64,000 nucleotides of DNA from Antitrichia curtipendula (GCA_951230915.1 OX579636.1:2619001-2683000), one strand, 5' to 3'; counted from the stretch's first letter, positions 1 through 11,174 are shown. The notes: generated by a model from the sequence alone, not told the origin. Translations and numbers: made by a program.

Positions 1-1445
1 ATGGGAACCCCTCCTAACAACCCCCATGCCAACAATAGTAGACCGGTTCCGCGACATGCCCAAAGAAATGAAGGACGCAACGGAAAAGGCCGACGGATGA
101 CAGTTGCTGGCACAATATACCCTTGAACTTTTTTGAAGAGGTTGTTCATTCCAAACGACTCTCCTAGATGCGCATGAGAGCTCCGTGAACGCTTGAAGCA
201 TCGCATCTACTAGTGCAACCCCGATTTCTAGTGGCGTGCATCAACAGAGTTCGAAGAGGAAGTCGGCTTCCTCTATGAATATTCTTGACCGACCAATGAT
301 GAGCTGCCTTCAATTTTGCTTCCGATCTACACCTGCACCAAGCTCAACCGTGTCTCATCCAACACCGAGACAACGTTCGAACAAATCCACACAACGGTTG
401 AACAATTGCTCGAGGTTCTCCTATTGCGCTGCAAGGACCTCCTAACGATGCAGTTGAAGAATACACGATTGTTGGTGAAAAGGCGACACATGGATTATTT
501 TTGGTAAGCGGACTCTAAACATGCAAAGAAGGGAGAAAGGTGCTACGATTTGGACAATAGTGTCGTATAGCTACCTAAATGTTATAATTTGTATTTTCTA
601 TATTCAATGAGGGTATATTGCTTGGAAGAATGAAGTGAAAATGTACCTACCATCCTATAGTCTTAACTCTTAAAGCATCTCTAATATTTCAACAACGTTC
701 TAGGGGGATGCCATCCATGGGTCATCCCGTGTTTACAACATCGTCAATGTGTTGATCCATCCCTGAAAAGTGTTGAAGTCAATCTGTGACATGAAAGGAT
801 GCCTTTGGAGCGAACCTCGCCGCCTGACCTGCGGGAGACCACCTGAGCAATGTTACGTACAGTTTAGAGCGGCTGCTCTGAATCGTGAGCAGGGACATTA
901 TAACCTGCAAAAGTGTTTTATTCAATTGTTGCACCGAGAAGAGACCATCTTGGCCTAAACGACCGTAGGACCAAGAATCCTGCACAATAGAGCCAACGAT
1001 TACAATTCTTTGGTTAGGATTGAGGACTTCCTGATGACAATCTCCAAGGAGAGTGGAAAGAAAGAGCAACAGACTATTTGGACAACCAGTTGCTATCCAT
1101 TTTAAACTGTCAGTGCGACGGAGATAAAGATCTGTCCAGCCCTATGCCAAGTTGTCCGTTGGACTCTACTTCAATCATGCAACCATCCATGGTAGGAAAG
1201 AGCTTGCCTTCACAATATATGTGGCCATCAAGTTTTATTTTTCCTCGTCAGAGTTGAGCGGAGGTGATATCCGCGCCCGCCTCCTCCAAGGCCACGCAGC
1301 CTTCCGAGGAGCCCACTCCCTCCGACATCCGGGTTCGATGGCGCTTCGAGCGCCTCAGAAGCGGTCGAGAAGTGTTGGCTGCCCACCGATCAGAAACGCC
1401 AATGCGACGATGAGTCTGTACACGCACAAATTCCACAACTGGGCA
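1..1445. other. Region downstream of the ParB/FCP1-like gene; possible decayed coding fragments
   Basis: No intact gene is recognised. Short open stretches (about 5-110 and 235-507, plus strand) read like protein for 30-60 codons and then meet TGA codons or change frame, so they could be remnants of an old ORF. I could not match them to a family. One diverged copy of the palindromic repeat lies at 863-883. The rest, including 1150-1445, shows nothing I can name. Confidence 0.25.
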
Positions 1446-2420
1446 TCACTTTTTTTTTAATTCCCTTTTCTCTTTGGCCTTTCGAGCGACAAAGAAATCA
1501 TTCCCGGTTTTAGTGTACATGCCCACGAACTCTGGATACTCCAGGAGGAGGGATCTGTCCTGCCATCTAGCACACGCGCGCACTTTGAGTCTCAGACGCG
1601 TCTGTCTTAGGGGAACCATGAGCTCCCATAGGAACGGGTTTTGAAAGACGAATTGCGACACGCTAAGACCCTACAACAACAGTTTGTGGAGATATTGGCG
1701 CAATGACCCGCGGAGGATGGAATCAAAGTCGCTGCCCGCGTATGACAAGGGAAATATGGCGTTGTACAAGGGATTGAGGATGCTGCTCTCGGGGGAGGAA
1801 TCGATGAGCAACGTATTCGTCGAGTTCGCCCTGAAGTTGTTCAACCTGAACAACTCACTGTCCCAGACGCCCTTGTGGAGGACCTTGAGCCGCAGCTGCC
1901 CTCCCGGGTGTTCGGGGAACTGGACAAAGGTGTCTTCCGTGAGGTCCGGATCAGATTCCGAATGGACGGGGTGCGCGGGACAGGGTAATTCTGGGAGATG
2001 CGGGAGGGGTCTGCACTTGCAAAATCTCCACGCTCGTCTCTCAACAATGGAGGTGCAATCCTCCAGTGCGAGGACGCGCATGGTTCCACACTCTATGCCG
2101 CGGAAGAGGAAATCCACCATGGACTTGGCGACCTTGGACGGTAGCCTGGTCCACACGGACACGTGGAACTTCTTCACCACATTCTTGAGAAATTCCCGCA
2201 AGTCCGGGCGACAGTGAAAGGTGTATTCGTCAAAGACATGGCGCCTCCTTGGTTGGTAATCCGCCTCCGTCCCTTCCATGGGCACCGGATTGGGCAGGAT
2301 GTGCTCGACGTTCTCAATTCTGCTCAAGATCCCCTCTAATTCGAAGATCAAGAGATAACTGCATGATGGCAAAGCCACAGGACCGGGCGGCTTCGGCGGC
2401 TCGGGCGGTGGCGACGGTGC
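1446..2420 (-). pseudogene. Exon 5: FCP1/NIF-type HAD phosphatase-like domain with altered catalytic motif and in-frame TAG
   Basis: After a proline-rich lead the exon reads LLIFELEGIL, then HCRPDLREFL, HVSVWTRLPSKVAKSMVDFL and later NTLLIDSSPESSILNP. These match the order and spacing of FCP1/NIF (NLI-interacting factor) C-terminal-domain phosphatases. The defining DxDGT nucleophile motif is replaced by ExEGI (Glu codons at 2342-2340 and 2336-2334), and DD in the late IDDSP box is DS, so phosphatase activity is unlikely. A TAG at 1671-1669 falls inside the domain. The downstream in-frame sequence (SQFVFQNPF) matches the family's usual ending, so the stop is probably a later lesion. The frame ends with a lysine run and TGA at 1446. 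Confidence 0.7.
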
Positions 2421-2669
2421 CTGCGTACGCTATACCCCTTGTTCAAAGTCGATTCTATGATAAACGAATGGAGTCCACAATATCTAACATGTGACTCCCT
2501 ACACCCGAGAAGACGTGCCATGGTAACCGAGAGCTGTCCCCCCCCATTTCCTCTTCGCCTTGATTCTAATTGTACGAGAGATCCATGCCCGTCTCGTGCA
2601 GACAATCTAATTGACCAAGGGTCGCCTATAGTGAGCAAGGAGAGGTGTTGCAAGGAAATTAAGACTCAC

Positions 2670-2927
2670 CTTCTTCGCATCCGTGGAAGGGGCAGGCGCT
2701 ACTTGTTGCTTGGCCGTTACAACTTCTAGTGTGATTGCGGGATCGACCTCGGAAGGGATCGGAGGGCCCAAGTCGGCATCCATGCGAGCGTCGACTTGAA
2801 CGTGCATAGCCGGAGACTCCACTGCGATTGGATGGCGCGAAGAGCCGGTACTCGATCGACGGGGCGTTGCATCCGGACCGCTTGTGGGCAACGGGGACTT
2901 GTGGCGCAGCGAGAGAGCATTGTCATC
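2670..2927 (-). CDS. Exon 4: short Pro/Ser-rich linker exon
   Basis: An 86-codon exon between acceptor TTCAG/GATGAC (2927) and donor AAGAAG/GTGAGT (2670). It encodes a Pro/Ser/Thr-rich linker with no recognisable domain. Both ends are phase 0, matching the flanking exons, which is the main reason for joining it to the FCP1-like exon. Confidence 0.5.
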
Positions 2928-3530
2928 CTGAATCGAAAATGCAAAGAATACAATTTGAGTGCCCCGATTTACTCGGAAAGACAAACACATATCCAAATGG
3001 ACCGCAGTCACCCAAACATGATTACAAAAAAGAATCCAATATATTACAAGTAATGTACAATGTTTTTACAGACCGAGTGGTTCTTTCTAGAATGGTTCAC
3101 AAGCTACATCTACAAACTATTCTAGCTAGGTGTCACTACAGGCTTTATGCTTGGGCAGACTCGAAGGGACGACCTTCGATCGACCCGCCGTATTACCCTC
3201 ACACAGCGTCCACCCGACGACAGACTAAAAAGATGGGAGCTATGTGGAGGGGTTACCCACAGCTGGATCCTGGTCATCCCTGGGCAGTGAATCCACCGGA
3301 GCTTGCTCCTCAACCCTCGCACGGGACTGCACCGGAACGATTGCGTCCTACACGGGAGCATATTGTTGGGTGAAGTTAGCAAAGGAGGCCTCTACATCTC
3401 CTAAGTCAACTTCCAGGCTGTACGAGTCATCGTCGTCCATGCTCGCACGATGCACGGGTTCAGTGACATGCACAAAAGGAAATTGACTGAGGGCAAGGTC
3501 ATCCAATTCTGGTTCACAAGTGACACTCAC

Positions 3531-5711
3531 CGAGGTATTGGGAAGGTCCAAGGCACCCAGCATCCGTAGCCTTGACGCTGCGGTTTGCGTCGCGGAGGCC
3601 GAGTTCGTCGTGGACACGCCGGACACGTTTTGGAGTTCAATTGGATGGGGTGGAGTAAGAGCGACCGCAGGGGAGGGCGTGGACTGGATCGGTTTCGCCA
3701 TCATCCTATCTATGCTCTCCTTCATGCTCTTGATCAAATCCCGTTGCTCTTGCTGCTCCAACTGGTATTTCCTTTCCCTCTCCGCTTGCTGCCTCCTCTC
3801 TTCCGCCAGCTCCCTCTCCTTCCTCTCTTTCTTGGCCTTCTACTTGGCCTTCTTCTCTTCCTCTCCCCGCACCCTCTCCTGCTCTCTCTCCCGCTCTTGC
3901 CGCTCCCTCTCCCGCTCCTGCCGCTCCATCTCTTCGTTTTGCTTGTTGAGCAGGTCGATGGTTTGGGTACACTTCTCCACCCCCCCCGAATGCTTCTTCC
4001 TCTGGCGCTCCGAGATCCTCTCCACGAACGCGAGGCTGATGTTTGCCTTGGAGTCCATGACGTCGGGCTTCGCCTCTTCCGCCTCCACGCTCGAGCTCGC
4101 CCCTGCCTGAGTTGCGGTCCCCGTGTCCGAAGCCGATCCGCTTGCAGCCGCCGCCTTGGCCATCGCATTGTACTCCTCCCTCTTCAACGCCGCCTCGGCC
4201 AGACGCTTCACCAGAACCTCGTCATCCTCCTCGTCCAAATCAATCGGGTTGTTCTGGCTACTCCTCAGAGCCTCCTCGAGTCTCTTCTGCATCGCCCGAG
4301 TATGGGCCGCATATGCCAATTCCTCATCGGTGGGGGGAGAGAGTTCTGACATCAAGTTGTCGATGGTCACCTGTACCACTGTCAACTTCTTGAGACTCTC
4401 GCTCTCGGCAACACTCGACGCCGGGCGAAGGGACTTCAACTCCAGCAGAACACTCCTCGTCCTGCCAATCCTCTGCGCCCTAGACTCCGTTGAAGAATTC
4501 CGCGGGGAACTTCTGACATCCATCCTCACCTTCTTCAGATCCGCATGCTGCTCGTTCGAAAGGAAGACCTTCAACGGGTCCAACTGCGTCTGCAGATCTT
4601 CAATCTGCATTCTGGTGGGAGGCGGAGGAAGTGCATGCTCTACGTGAGCCGAAGTCGATGGTGTCGTCGGAGCACGAGGAGCGGGAACCCGGAAGACTTT
4701 AGCAGTGGCGCTCACTTCAGAGCGGCCGGTCTGAACCTCACCGACGGGAGCGGGGGAATCAAAGGAAAGAGAGACAACAGCTTTGGACTGCGCTCTCTGG
4801 TTTGGGGGAGTGACAGACTGAGAGCCAGAGAGGGGGGAAAGCGATGGTGTATGATAACGCCCGCTCATGACTGCAGCAAGCGGAGAGGAAGGATGGCAAA
4901 TGGGAAACTGGGAATCCAGTTCAGAGCGGTCGCTCTGAACTGCGACAGGAGGAGTTGGAGGGGGGGGATGAACGGGAGGTAGTGGAGAGTCTAGTTCAGA
5001 GCTCTCGCTCTGAACTGCAGGGATGGGAGATCTTGGGGGATCGGGGGATCGAGGAGAACCTGGATTAGACAAGCCTCTCTGGTCATACTCGGACGAAGGC
5101 AGGTTGTCTCGGGACTCCACAGCAAGCGAGACTATTTGCACTTCATCTTCTCCAGGGACGAGGGGGGGCTCCATTGGGGAGAGCGGCTGAACCAATTCAG
5201 AGCGACCGCTCTGAACCGTGCCTGGGACTGCCATCCGAGAGGGAGATGAGTCGTCAGGTCGCTCCGACTGCACAGTGGCATCGCTTTCTGCGGGCATCTG
5301 CGCGGACCTCCCCCTGACGACAGAATCAATGACGTCATTGTGAACCGACGCTGATGGATTTGGTCCGATCTCATCATCCTCATCGTCTTCCTCGTCGGCA
5401 TCATCTTCCTCTTGGTCATTGTCCTCGTCGACGTCATCGTCCTGTCGGTTTCCGTCATCATCTGATTCATCGTCATTGGACATGTTGAGGGGCTCGTCCG
5501 CCGTCGACGTTTCTGCGTTGGGGGCGAGTTCCTCCTCCAATGCGGCAACGCCCTTCTTCGCCTTCATCTGGTCCTCGTACGTGTACCTCAATTTCCACCC
5601 CGGGACCAGAACATCAGGCCACATTTGGGCTCCAATGCGGTTGTGCGCCGAGTGACGTGCCATGGACTTCTCTGTGGCAAGCATAAGGGAGACGGAGCTG
5701 CGGGACAACAT
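3531..5711 (-). CDS. Exon 3: acidic, Pro/Ser-rich and coiled-coil region carrying in-frame palindromic repeats
   Basis: The exon opens with the end of the methyltransferase-like fold. An Asp/Glu run of ~45 residues follows (about 5460-5350), then ~250 residues rich in Pro, Ser and acidic residues. That stretch holds repeated VQSGRSEL-like octapeptides encoded by the 20-base palindrome. The tail is a long Arg/Glu/Lys/Gln coiled coil. A TAG at 3842-3840 interrupts the coiled coil, which then resumes in the same frame (KAKKERKERELAEER). A strong donor, TCG/GTGAGT, lies at 3531/3530. The frame stays open to 3348, so retention of that stretch is an alternative. No enzymatic motif is seen. Confidence 0.55.
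4716..5215. repeat. Palindromic 20-mer copies inside coding sequence
   Basis: Four copies, at 4716-4735, 4920-4939, 4995-5014 and 5196-5215, match TTCAGAGCGGCCGCTCTGAA with one to three changes. On the minus strand all four are read in the same frame, giving VQSGRSEL-like octapeptides (VQTGRSEV, VQSDRSEL, VQSESSEL, VQSGRSEL). Two further in-frame blocks, VQSERPDD (about 5250-5275) and VMSGRYHT (about 4845-4870), look like decayed copies. Confidence 0.85.
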
Positions 5712-6420
5712 CTGCAGGCACAAATGGCGTTAATGACTCCGAACACATGAGATGCACAAATAAATCTGGACAAGCACTGTATATAAATGCTAGAGTCGTC
5801 GGTAATTACCGTGCATGCGGAGATGGCCTTTGCCCCAGCAAAGACGAGTATTGCGGTCCCTTGATCTCTACAGAACTTGTCGATGAAGCGGAGGTAGACT
5901 TCATACCGAAGTTCGTACTTTGAGCTAATCTCCGGATTATCGTAACGGCAGGTTTCATGGGTCACGTACAAACTTTTGTCGTTTTTGAGGTCTACGTCTT
6001 GTTCTGCTGAGAGTCTTGGCACACGTTCCGCAACATTCACAATGTCAGAGTTTGTGAACTGCTTGATGTTTCGCTGCAAGTACATCACCTTGTCCTTGTT
6101 CCTGTCCTTGAAGCCCGGTTCGCCTTTGGCACACACATAGTTGCACTCCCGCCGAATAGCGTGATCTGGGAAGAACTCCTTCACAAGCTGATCCACCGCA
6201 GCCAACCGCTTGGAATTGAAGATCAACATCCACGTGTGCACATTCTTCGACATCACGGACTTGGATACCCTCTCGACCTCCTCCACGATCTTCATGATTC
6301 CATAGTTGATCTCCATGTTCTCGATCTTCGGGAAAAGTCGGAGATCCATGATGCCTACCTCGCAAAACTGGAGGTTGGCGGGTGAGTTGGCGTCGCGGAG
6401 GACAGACCACGTCTTCCTCT
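5650..6420 (-). other. DNA N6/N4-methyltransferase-like segment (diverged)
   Basis: Across the exon 2-3 junction the translation has the layout of a beta-class DNA amino-methyltransferase. A strand-like stretch ending VGIMDL lies where motif IV (DPPY) would be. A helix and strand follow (VHTWMLIFNSKRL). Later comes a late SAM-binding-like box, VFAGAKAISAC (about 5843-5811), where active enzymes have FxGxGT. After the junction, ATEKS..ARHSAHNRI fits the usual (I/L)E(x)D...A..R ending. The DPPY residues and the glycines of motif I are not conserved, so I would not expect activity. ParB-methyltransferase fusions are known in bacteria and phages; their presence here is inference. Confidence 0.45.
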
Positions 6421-7243
6421 TCTCAAGGCATAGATAGTCCTCGAAGTTGGAATCGTCCCGAATCCATCGACAAATACTCGCCCGCGAGCAATTCTTGACG
6501 TACTTGAATCGCGCGGTATTATTCACGACTCGGTCCAAGGCCCTCACCAACCTTGCGGAGGGCTCGTCTTTCTTATTGCCCGACCGCACCTCGGACTTCA
6601 GGTACTCCACATCAATTGTCTGGAGGTGCCACATGTGAAACCCGCAGATGTTCAACGCGGCCTTGTAGTCCCTCCAGCCCTTGGGGTCCAAGTCCCCATT
6701 CTCGAGGAAGACACTGGCTGCTTCTATGATGCCCATATCCTTGCCCCTGTCCACCAACTCCTTGTACAGCACATTCTTGTGCTTCCTGTTTGTGCACCAC
6801 GCGGCGACGGGAAGCGTCTTCGCCCATGTCGAAGGCTTCTTTATGATGTACACCTTTGGGGGGACGTCCAGAATCTTCTGAGCCAGCTCCCCGACTGCTA
6901 AATCGTCCAACCCGTGTAGACTCTTCATCATATTGTTGGTGATGGGTTGGAATTTATACGGCTTCGTGCTACCATCGGTTGTTGTGATTTCGTTGAAGGG
7001 ACCACCGGAGTCGATGTCGTATAGGGATCCCGACTCGTGACACGAAAATATTCTCTGCCACAGGGACCAAGTCTCCTCCGAGGCCATGATGAATTTCCGC
7101 TCCCCCATCCAGTCCAGGTCATACGACGCTCTCGACTGCCCCTTCAGCACGCCGGTTGATTCGAAGCTTTGCTCAGCCTTCTCCCTAAACTCCTGCACGA
7201 TTCAAACGATGTAAGATGAGAATATCGATACAACAGGAATCAC

Positions 7244-7381
7244 TTCAGAGCGGCCGCTCTGAAGCATATGATGAGGACAACTGTGGATGAAATCACTTCA
7301 GAGCGGCCGCTCTGAAGTTAGACAAGCCGATTGTTGAAGTCGGCATAGCAATCAAAAACACTTCAGAGCGGGCGGTCTAAA
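7244..7381. repeat. Three palindromic 20-mers in intron 1
   Basis: Copies at 7244-7263 and 7297-7316 are perfect TTCAGAGCGGCCGCTCTGAA palindromes. The third, 7362-7381, is diverged and abuts the splice donor region. Almost the whole 197-bp intron is made of these units and their spacers. Confidence 0.9.
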
Positions 7382-7389
7382 TTGCTTAC

Positions 7390-9157
7390 CTCATAGGCCT
7401 TGAAATTCTCGCCTTGCTCCTTCGCCCTCGTGTTCTTGCGGCACTGCGCTAGCTTGCGTGCGTCTAGCCAAAGGTATCGGCAATGCTTGATTGTAGCCGG
7501 GAGGGATGACAAGTAAGGTCCGGTGACGTTGCCATCGTTGCACTTGCAGGACAACGCGTGGCAAATGATTCTTCTCATTTGACCAAACGATCTCGCATGT
7601 CCACTTCTGCACTCGCTTCTTGACCTCTTCGTCGTCCACGCATGCTGTCCCTGAGATGATTTCCTTGGAAGCTTTCCATGTGTGCTGGCCGTTGATGATC
7701 TTCATGGGGAAGACATTCACGCAGTCTTGCCAACACCTTGGTCTCGTCGACATGTTGGGCATTACAGTCAAGATCTGCTTGCTGAAGTTCACCTTCACCA
7801 TTCGCTCTTGCACAGTCATGACACCTTTCTTTTCCAAGGGCTTGAATATCATGCCCGAGTCGTCGTCACACGGACTCATGTCGTCCACATCAAGCTCGAA
7901 GTATTTTCCTCTCCCGAAGATGTACATGTAGCTGGAGAGCTCCTTGAATTTCTTGTTCGCCACTACTTCGGCCTTCAAGCGTTTCCTCGCCTCCTCTTCG
8001 TCACTTCGTCTTGGCTCCTTCTTGATTTCCAGTTCGACGAAGAGCTTCTCTGGAACGGAGGATTTGTTGAAGGGCACTGTTTCCGGGTTGTCTACCCAGT
8101 GACCGTTTACCTTCTTGATCGCTTGTTTGTGCACCTCCTCTTCGGACACCTCGGTGGATTCCGGGATATCGCTTTGTTGGGACGAACTGGGCACACCTGC
8201 AGTGTCTTCGGCATCAGTCTCCCGTTGCTGCCGTCGACGCCTACCCTCCGTTTCTTCCTCCAGCAATGTTTCCGCGGGGGTACGGTTGGTTTTCCTCTTC
8301 ACCTTCTGCTTGGGGCGTGCCGACTTTTTGGGTTTAGACGCAGTGGTTGTGGATGGCGGTGGAGCCATGACGTTGGCTGACACCACGGCACCTCGTTCTG
8401 AAGTCGCTTGGGAGCGGGCAGCAGCCGTATCATTGATTGGCTCCGCGGCACCTACTGGAGGAGGCGCAGAGGCCCGAGCGGCTGCCGTGGCTGGGGCGCC
8501 TGCGAGAGCTGACGACGCCGGAGGCCGTGCACGGGTGCCTGCTCCGGAACTGGAGCCTACTGACTTCTTTGACTTCTTGGGGGGCCGGTTTTGCGAATCC
8601 ATGGGGGTGCTTCCTACGTCCTGCGTGTCAGTCGTACTCGTTAGCGATGCAATGTGGAGGTTGTTTGCATTGTTCAAGTACGTCTTCACAGCGAAGCCGG
8701 TTTGTACAAAGTCCCCTCCTAGTGCTTCGCATATCGATTTGGTGTCCATCATCAGGGCTTGGAAATGAGGTGGAACGTTATCGTAGTTCTTGATTATTCT
8801 TTTGTGGGAGAAAGTCATTTCATCTTCTACGCGGATGACGATGACACCGAAGGTGCTGTTTGTTGCATTCACTACGTCTATAAGAATGGCCTCCTGAAGC
8901 ACATTGATATTAATGACTATGATGTCCTTGAACGATTTCCATCTAGGGTCTCCGTGCTTCGTAAATCCCAGCGCTAGACTGAAGACAGGCGAGTCGTGAT
9001 GGTAGCTCATCTCCACCGTCCACAAGGCCTTCGTCGCCAACAACTGCAGCGGAGTTTTCTCTTCTATGTGAGCTTTCCAGCACTCGTGCACGCGGTCAGG
9101 CGCCAGCCGTTTTATATAGCCTATGAGTGGTGGCTTGCTCTCCAAAAAGGACTCCAT
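7390..9157 (-). CDS. Exon 1: N-terminal region, low-complexity linker and ParB/DGQHR-like segment (frameshifted)
   Basis: The first ~165 residues (starting MESFLESKPP) form a compact unknown region. A linker of about 170 residues rich in Ala, Pro, Ser, Thr and Lys follows, including a basic patch (KPKKSARPKQKVKRK) that could serve nuclear import. Near 7690-7679 is INGQHT followed by an Ala/Lys-containing helix and then WTCEIVW, which resembles the ParB-N / DGQHR core (GxHR-like box, helix, hydrophobic strand). Past about 7578 the plausible protein moves to another frame (continuing IICHALSCKCNDGN up to a GAG/GTAAGC donor at 7390/7389). The shift is consistent with one extra base or loss of two. 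The ParB link is motif-level inference. Confidence 0.55.
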
Positions 9158-9184
9158 GGCACTGTCCACAGGAATTCGTACGAA

Positions 9185-9379
9185 TTAGACCACGCGGTCT
9201 AAATTGGAATTTGCAATAACGTTCTTTTATCCGCGTCAGCGGAAATCCAACTTAGAGCGCGCGTTTTAGAACTTACATTACCCGAAGAGTTCATTAGAGC
9301 GGGCTTTCTGATCCTTTCCGAACTAGTGCAACAAATATACCGAGGAAATGACGCAACGGTTCAGTGCGACCGCTCTGAA
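9185..9379. repeat. Diverged palindromic repeats upstream of the ParB/FCP1-like gene
   Basis: Four related palindromes sit just 5' of the start codon: 9185-9202 (TTAGACCACGCGGTCTAA, a perfect palindrome of different core), about 9251-9271, about 9292-9311 and 9360-9379. They share the arms but vary in the core, as if older than the copies further upstream. Confidence 0.7.
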
Positions 9380-9695
9380 TCGTATGCGACTTCTGACTTT
9401 TACATTGGTTCCTTTGGAAGGGATTCATATTTAGTAGGTTTCTATTCTAACGAGTTTTAGCTAATCGATGGAGGGGTTCCTAGATTAGTGAGGGTACTCT
9501 ATGCTAGTCTAGATGACTATCGTTTCTATTAAATGAATGTCTTGTGACTTTTAGTTCGTGATCCCTATGCCTTATTAGACATTGGATATATCCAAACGAA
9601 CGATACCCTGCGATCTGTCGTACTTCTAGCCCGTCCTTGTTCTAGTAGTGGATTAGAATGGGTGACTTGATTGTATCCTCGTTTGCTGCAGTTGT

Positions 9696-10120
9696 TTCAG
9701 AGCGGCCGCTCTGAACCTCTATGCTCATCCATGGTGGATATGCACATTGATGAAGTTCAGAGCGGCCACTCTGAACCTGTGCTCGTCCATGGTGGGTATG
9801 CACAATGATGAGGTTTAGAGTGGCCGCTCTGAACCTATGCTCATCCATGTGGGGTATGCACATTGATGACGTTCAGAGCGGCCGCTCTGATTCTCTTCAA
9901 TTCCTGTAGTCCAGACGACCAGGCAACAGTTCAGAGCGGCTGCTCTGATCCTCTTCAATTTTCATAATTCAAACGTCCGATGAGATCAGAGCGGCCGCTC
10001 TGATCCTGTTCGCATCCGAGAAGTTGGGCTACATTAATCGAGTTCAGAGCGGCCGCTCTAATCTATAATCTAGTCATCCCTTTTATGGAATTCGTAGAGG
10101 TTCAGAGCGGCCGCTCTGAT
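9696..10120. repeat. Array of eight palindromic 20-mers, ~58-bp period
   Basis: Copies begin at 9696, 9756, 9814, 9872, 9930, 9985, 10043 and 10101, with spacings of 60, 58, 58, 58, 55, 58 and 58. The first four spacers are themselves near-identical (containing CATCCATGGTGG and TGCACATTGATGA), so this is a true tandem array of a palindrome-plus-spacer unit. Short open frames across it are by-products of the repeat. Confidence 0.92.
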
Positions 10121-11170
10121 CCTTTAGAATGACCGCGGGTATAGGCTACCTTTCTAAAATGTACCTAACGGAGACATGTGTAAGTGTTATTTTTAGTACC
10201 TGAATGAGAACGACTGCCTCCTTCGACTGTTGCGTCCGGATTGAGCACTCCCTCCTCCGCACTGCACTTAGGAAGTTGTTTTTCAAATGAATCTGGTTGC
10301 ATGACAATTGATATGCACTTCTTAGGGCCACAATGTGAAGCATTGCACACATAATTGTATGGTACACTGATACATTCAAAGGAAACCATAACGGAGCAAA
10401 TCAATGATGCAAATGAACTCGGCAAACTGCACACGTTCAAGCTTGCAGGAAATTGAACTGAAACCCTAGAATTGCCATGGAATTGAAGAATTCACAAAGG
10501 TGATGGAACTGAGACTTCAGTGGCTTGAGAAATACCTGGAAGCACACACACGATCGACTGCACTCTTCGTCGTGGAGGATGAAGCACCGCGACCGCAATG
10601 ACAAAGGCTCCACGAAGGCTCCACAATGTCGCTGAAATTTTAGGAGAAACCTAATTAGCTAGCTGTACATTCTATCTGGCTTTCAATAAACCCAAAGACT
10701 GCACCAAAGTAAAGCTATACAACAAAAGAATCAAGATACAAAACACAACAGAGCACAAAAACACAAATGAAAAAACAAGGGAAAACAAAAACAAAACAGA
10801 GCACAGCAAACGAAAAACGTACCCAGTGTGGAGCTTCAATGACGATCGGCAGGGATACACACTCCTTCACACAGCGTTGAGCGGATGAGCGCACAAGTTG
10901 CCAAGACGCGCAGCAAATCGCAAATCGTAAAACAAAACAAAACACAATGGAAGGCGCGCGACAGTGCGGGACGAGAGCAAACACAAGAAAGTGGACATTC
11001 AACGCCCGCGTTGGTAACCCTCGAAGGAGCGACGACGACGACCAACCAAGGCAAGATTGACGGACCTCATTCCGAAGCTACACCGACCCTCTGTCAAATC
11101 TGAAGCAGTCCCGAGCCTCCACGAATTCACCAAACCTGCCATACATCTACTAAGTACATGTTCATTCATG
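10121..11170. other. Intergenic stretch, no recognised gene
   Basis: Open frames here are short and not protein-like. The A-rich segment 10680-10810 and the GC-richer 10810-11110 have no homology I can name. It may include the promoter or 5' leader of the minus-strand gene. Confidence 0.4.
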
Positions 11171-11174
11171 TTAA

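Larger units (their letters stand above)
1446..9157 (-). pseudogene. Large multi-exon gene: ParB-like, DNA-methyltransferase-like and FCP1-like domains, disrupted
   Basis: Proposed exons on the minus strand are 9157-7390, 7192-5810, 5711-3531, 2927-2670 and 2420-1446. Every junction has GT..AG borders and all four introns are phase 0. The first ATG (9157) follows an in-frame TAA. The product would be about 2,190 residues. In order it holds an N-terminal region of unknown type, a low-complexity Ala/Pro/Ser/Lys linker, a ParB/DGQHR-like segment, a methyltransferase-like segment, a long acidic and coiled-coil region, and an FCP1/NIF-type HAD domain. Three lesions are visible: a frameshift near 7578, TAG at 3842-3840 and TAG at 1671-1669, each with coding character continuing beyond it. 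A single transcript is inferred from phase-compatible splice sites; two separate genes remain possible. The palindromic repeat occurs in the coding sequence, in intron 1 and upstream. Biological role unknown; a mobile-element origin is a guess from the context. Confidence 0.6.

Noticed and set aside
3348..3530. Extending exon 3 to the open frame's end at 3348
   Set aside because: A strong GTGAGT donor at 3530 joins in phase to exon 4. Extension remains possible but has no downstream donor as good.
3585..4349. Plus-strand Leu-rich ORF of 254 codons
   Set aside because: Shadow of the Arg/Glu/Lys coiled-coil exon on the minus strand.
9642..10120. Regularly spaced repeats as a CRISPR array, or ORF 9642-9863 as a gene
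   Set aside because: The repeat is a full palindrome, the spacers are copies of each other rather than unique, the context is eukaryotic, and the ORF is just the repeat read through.
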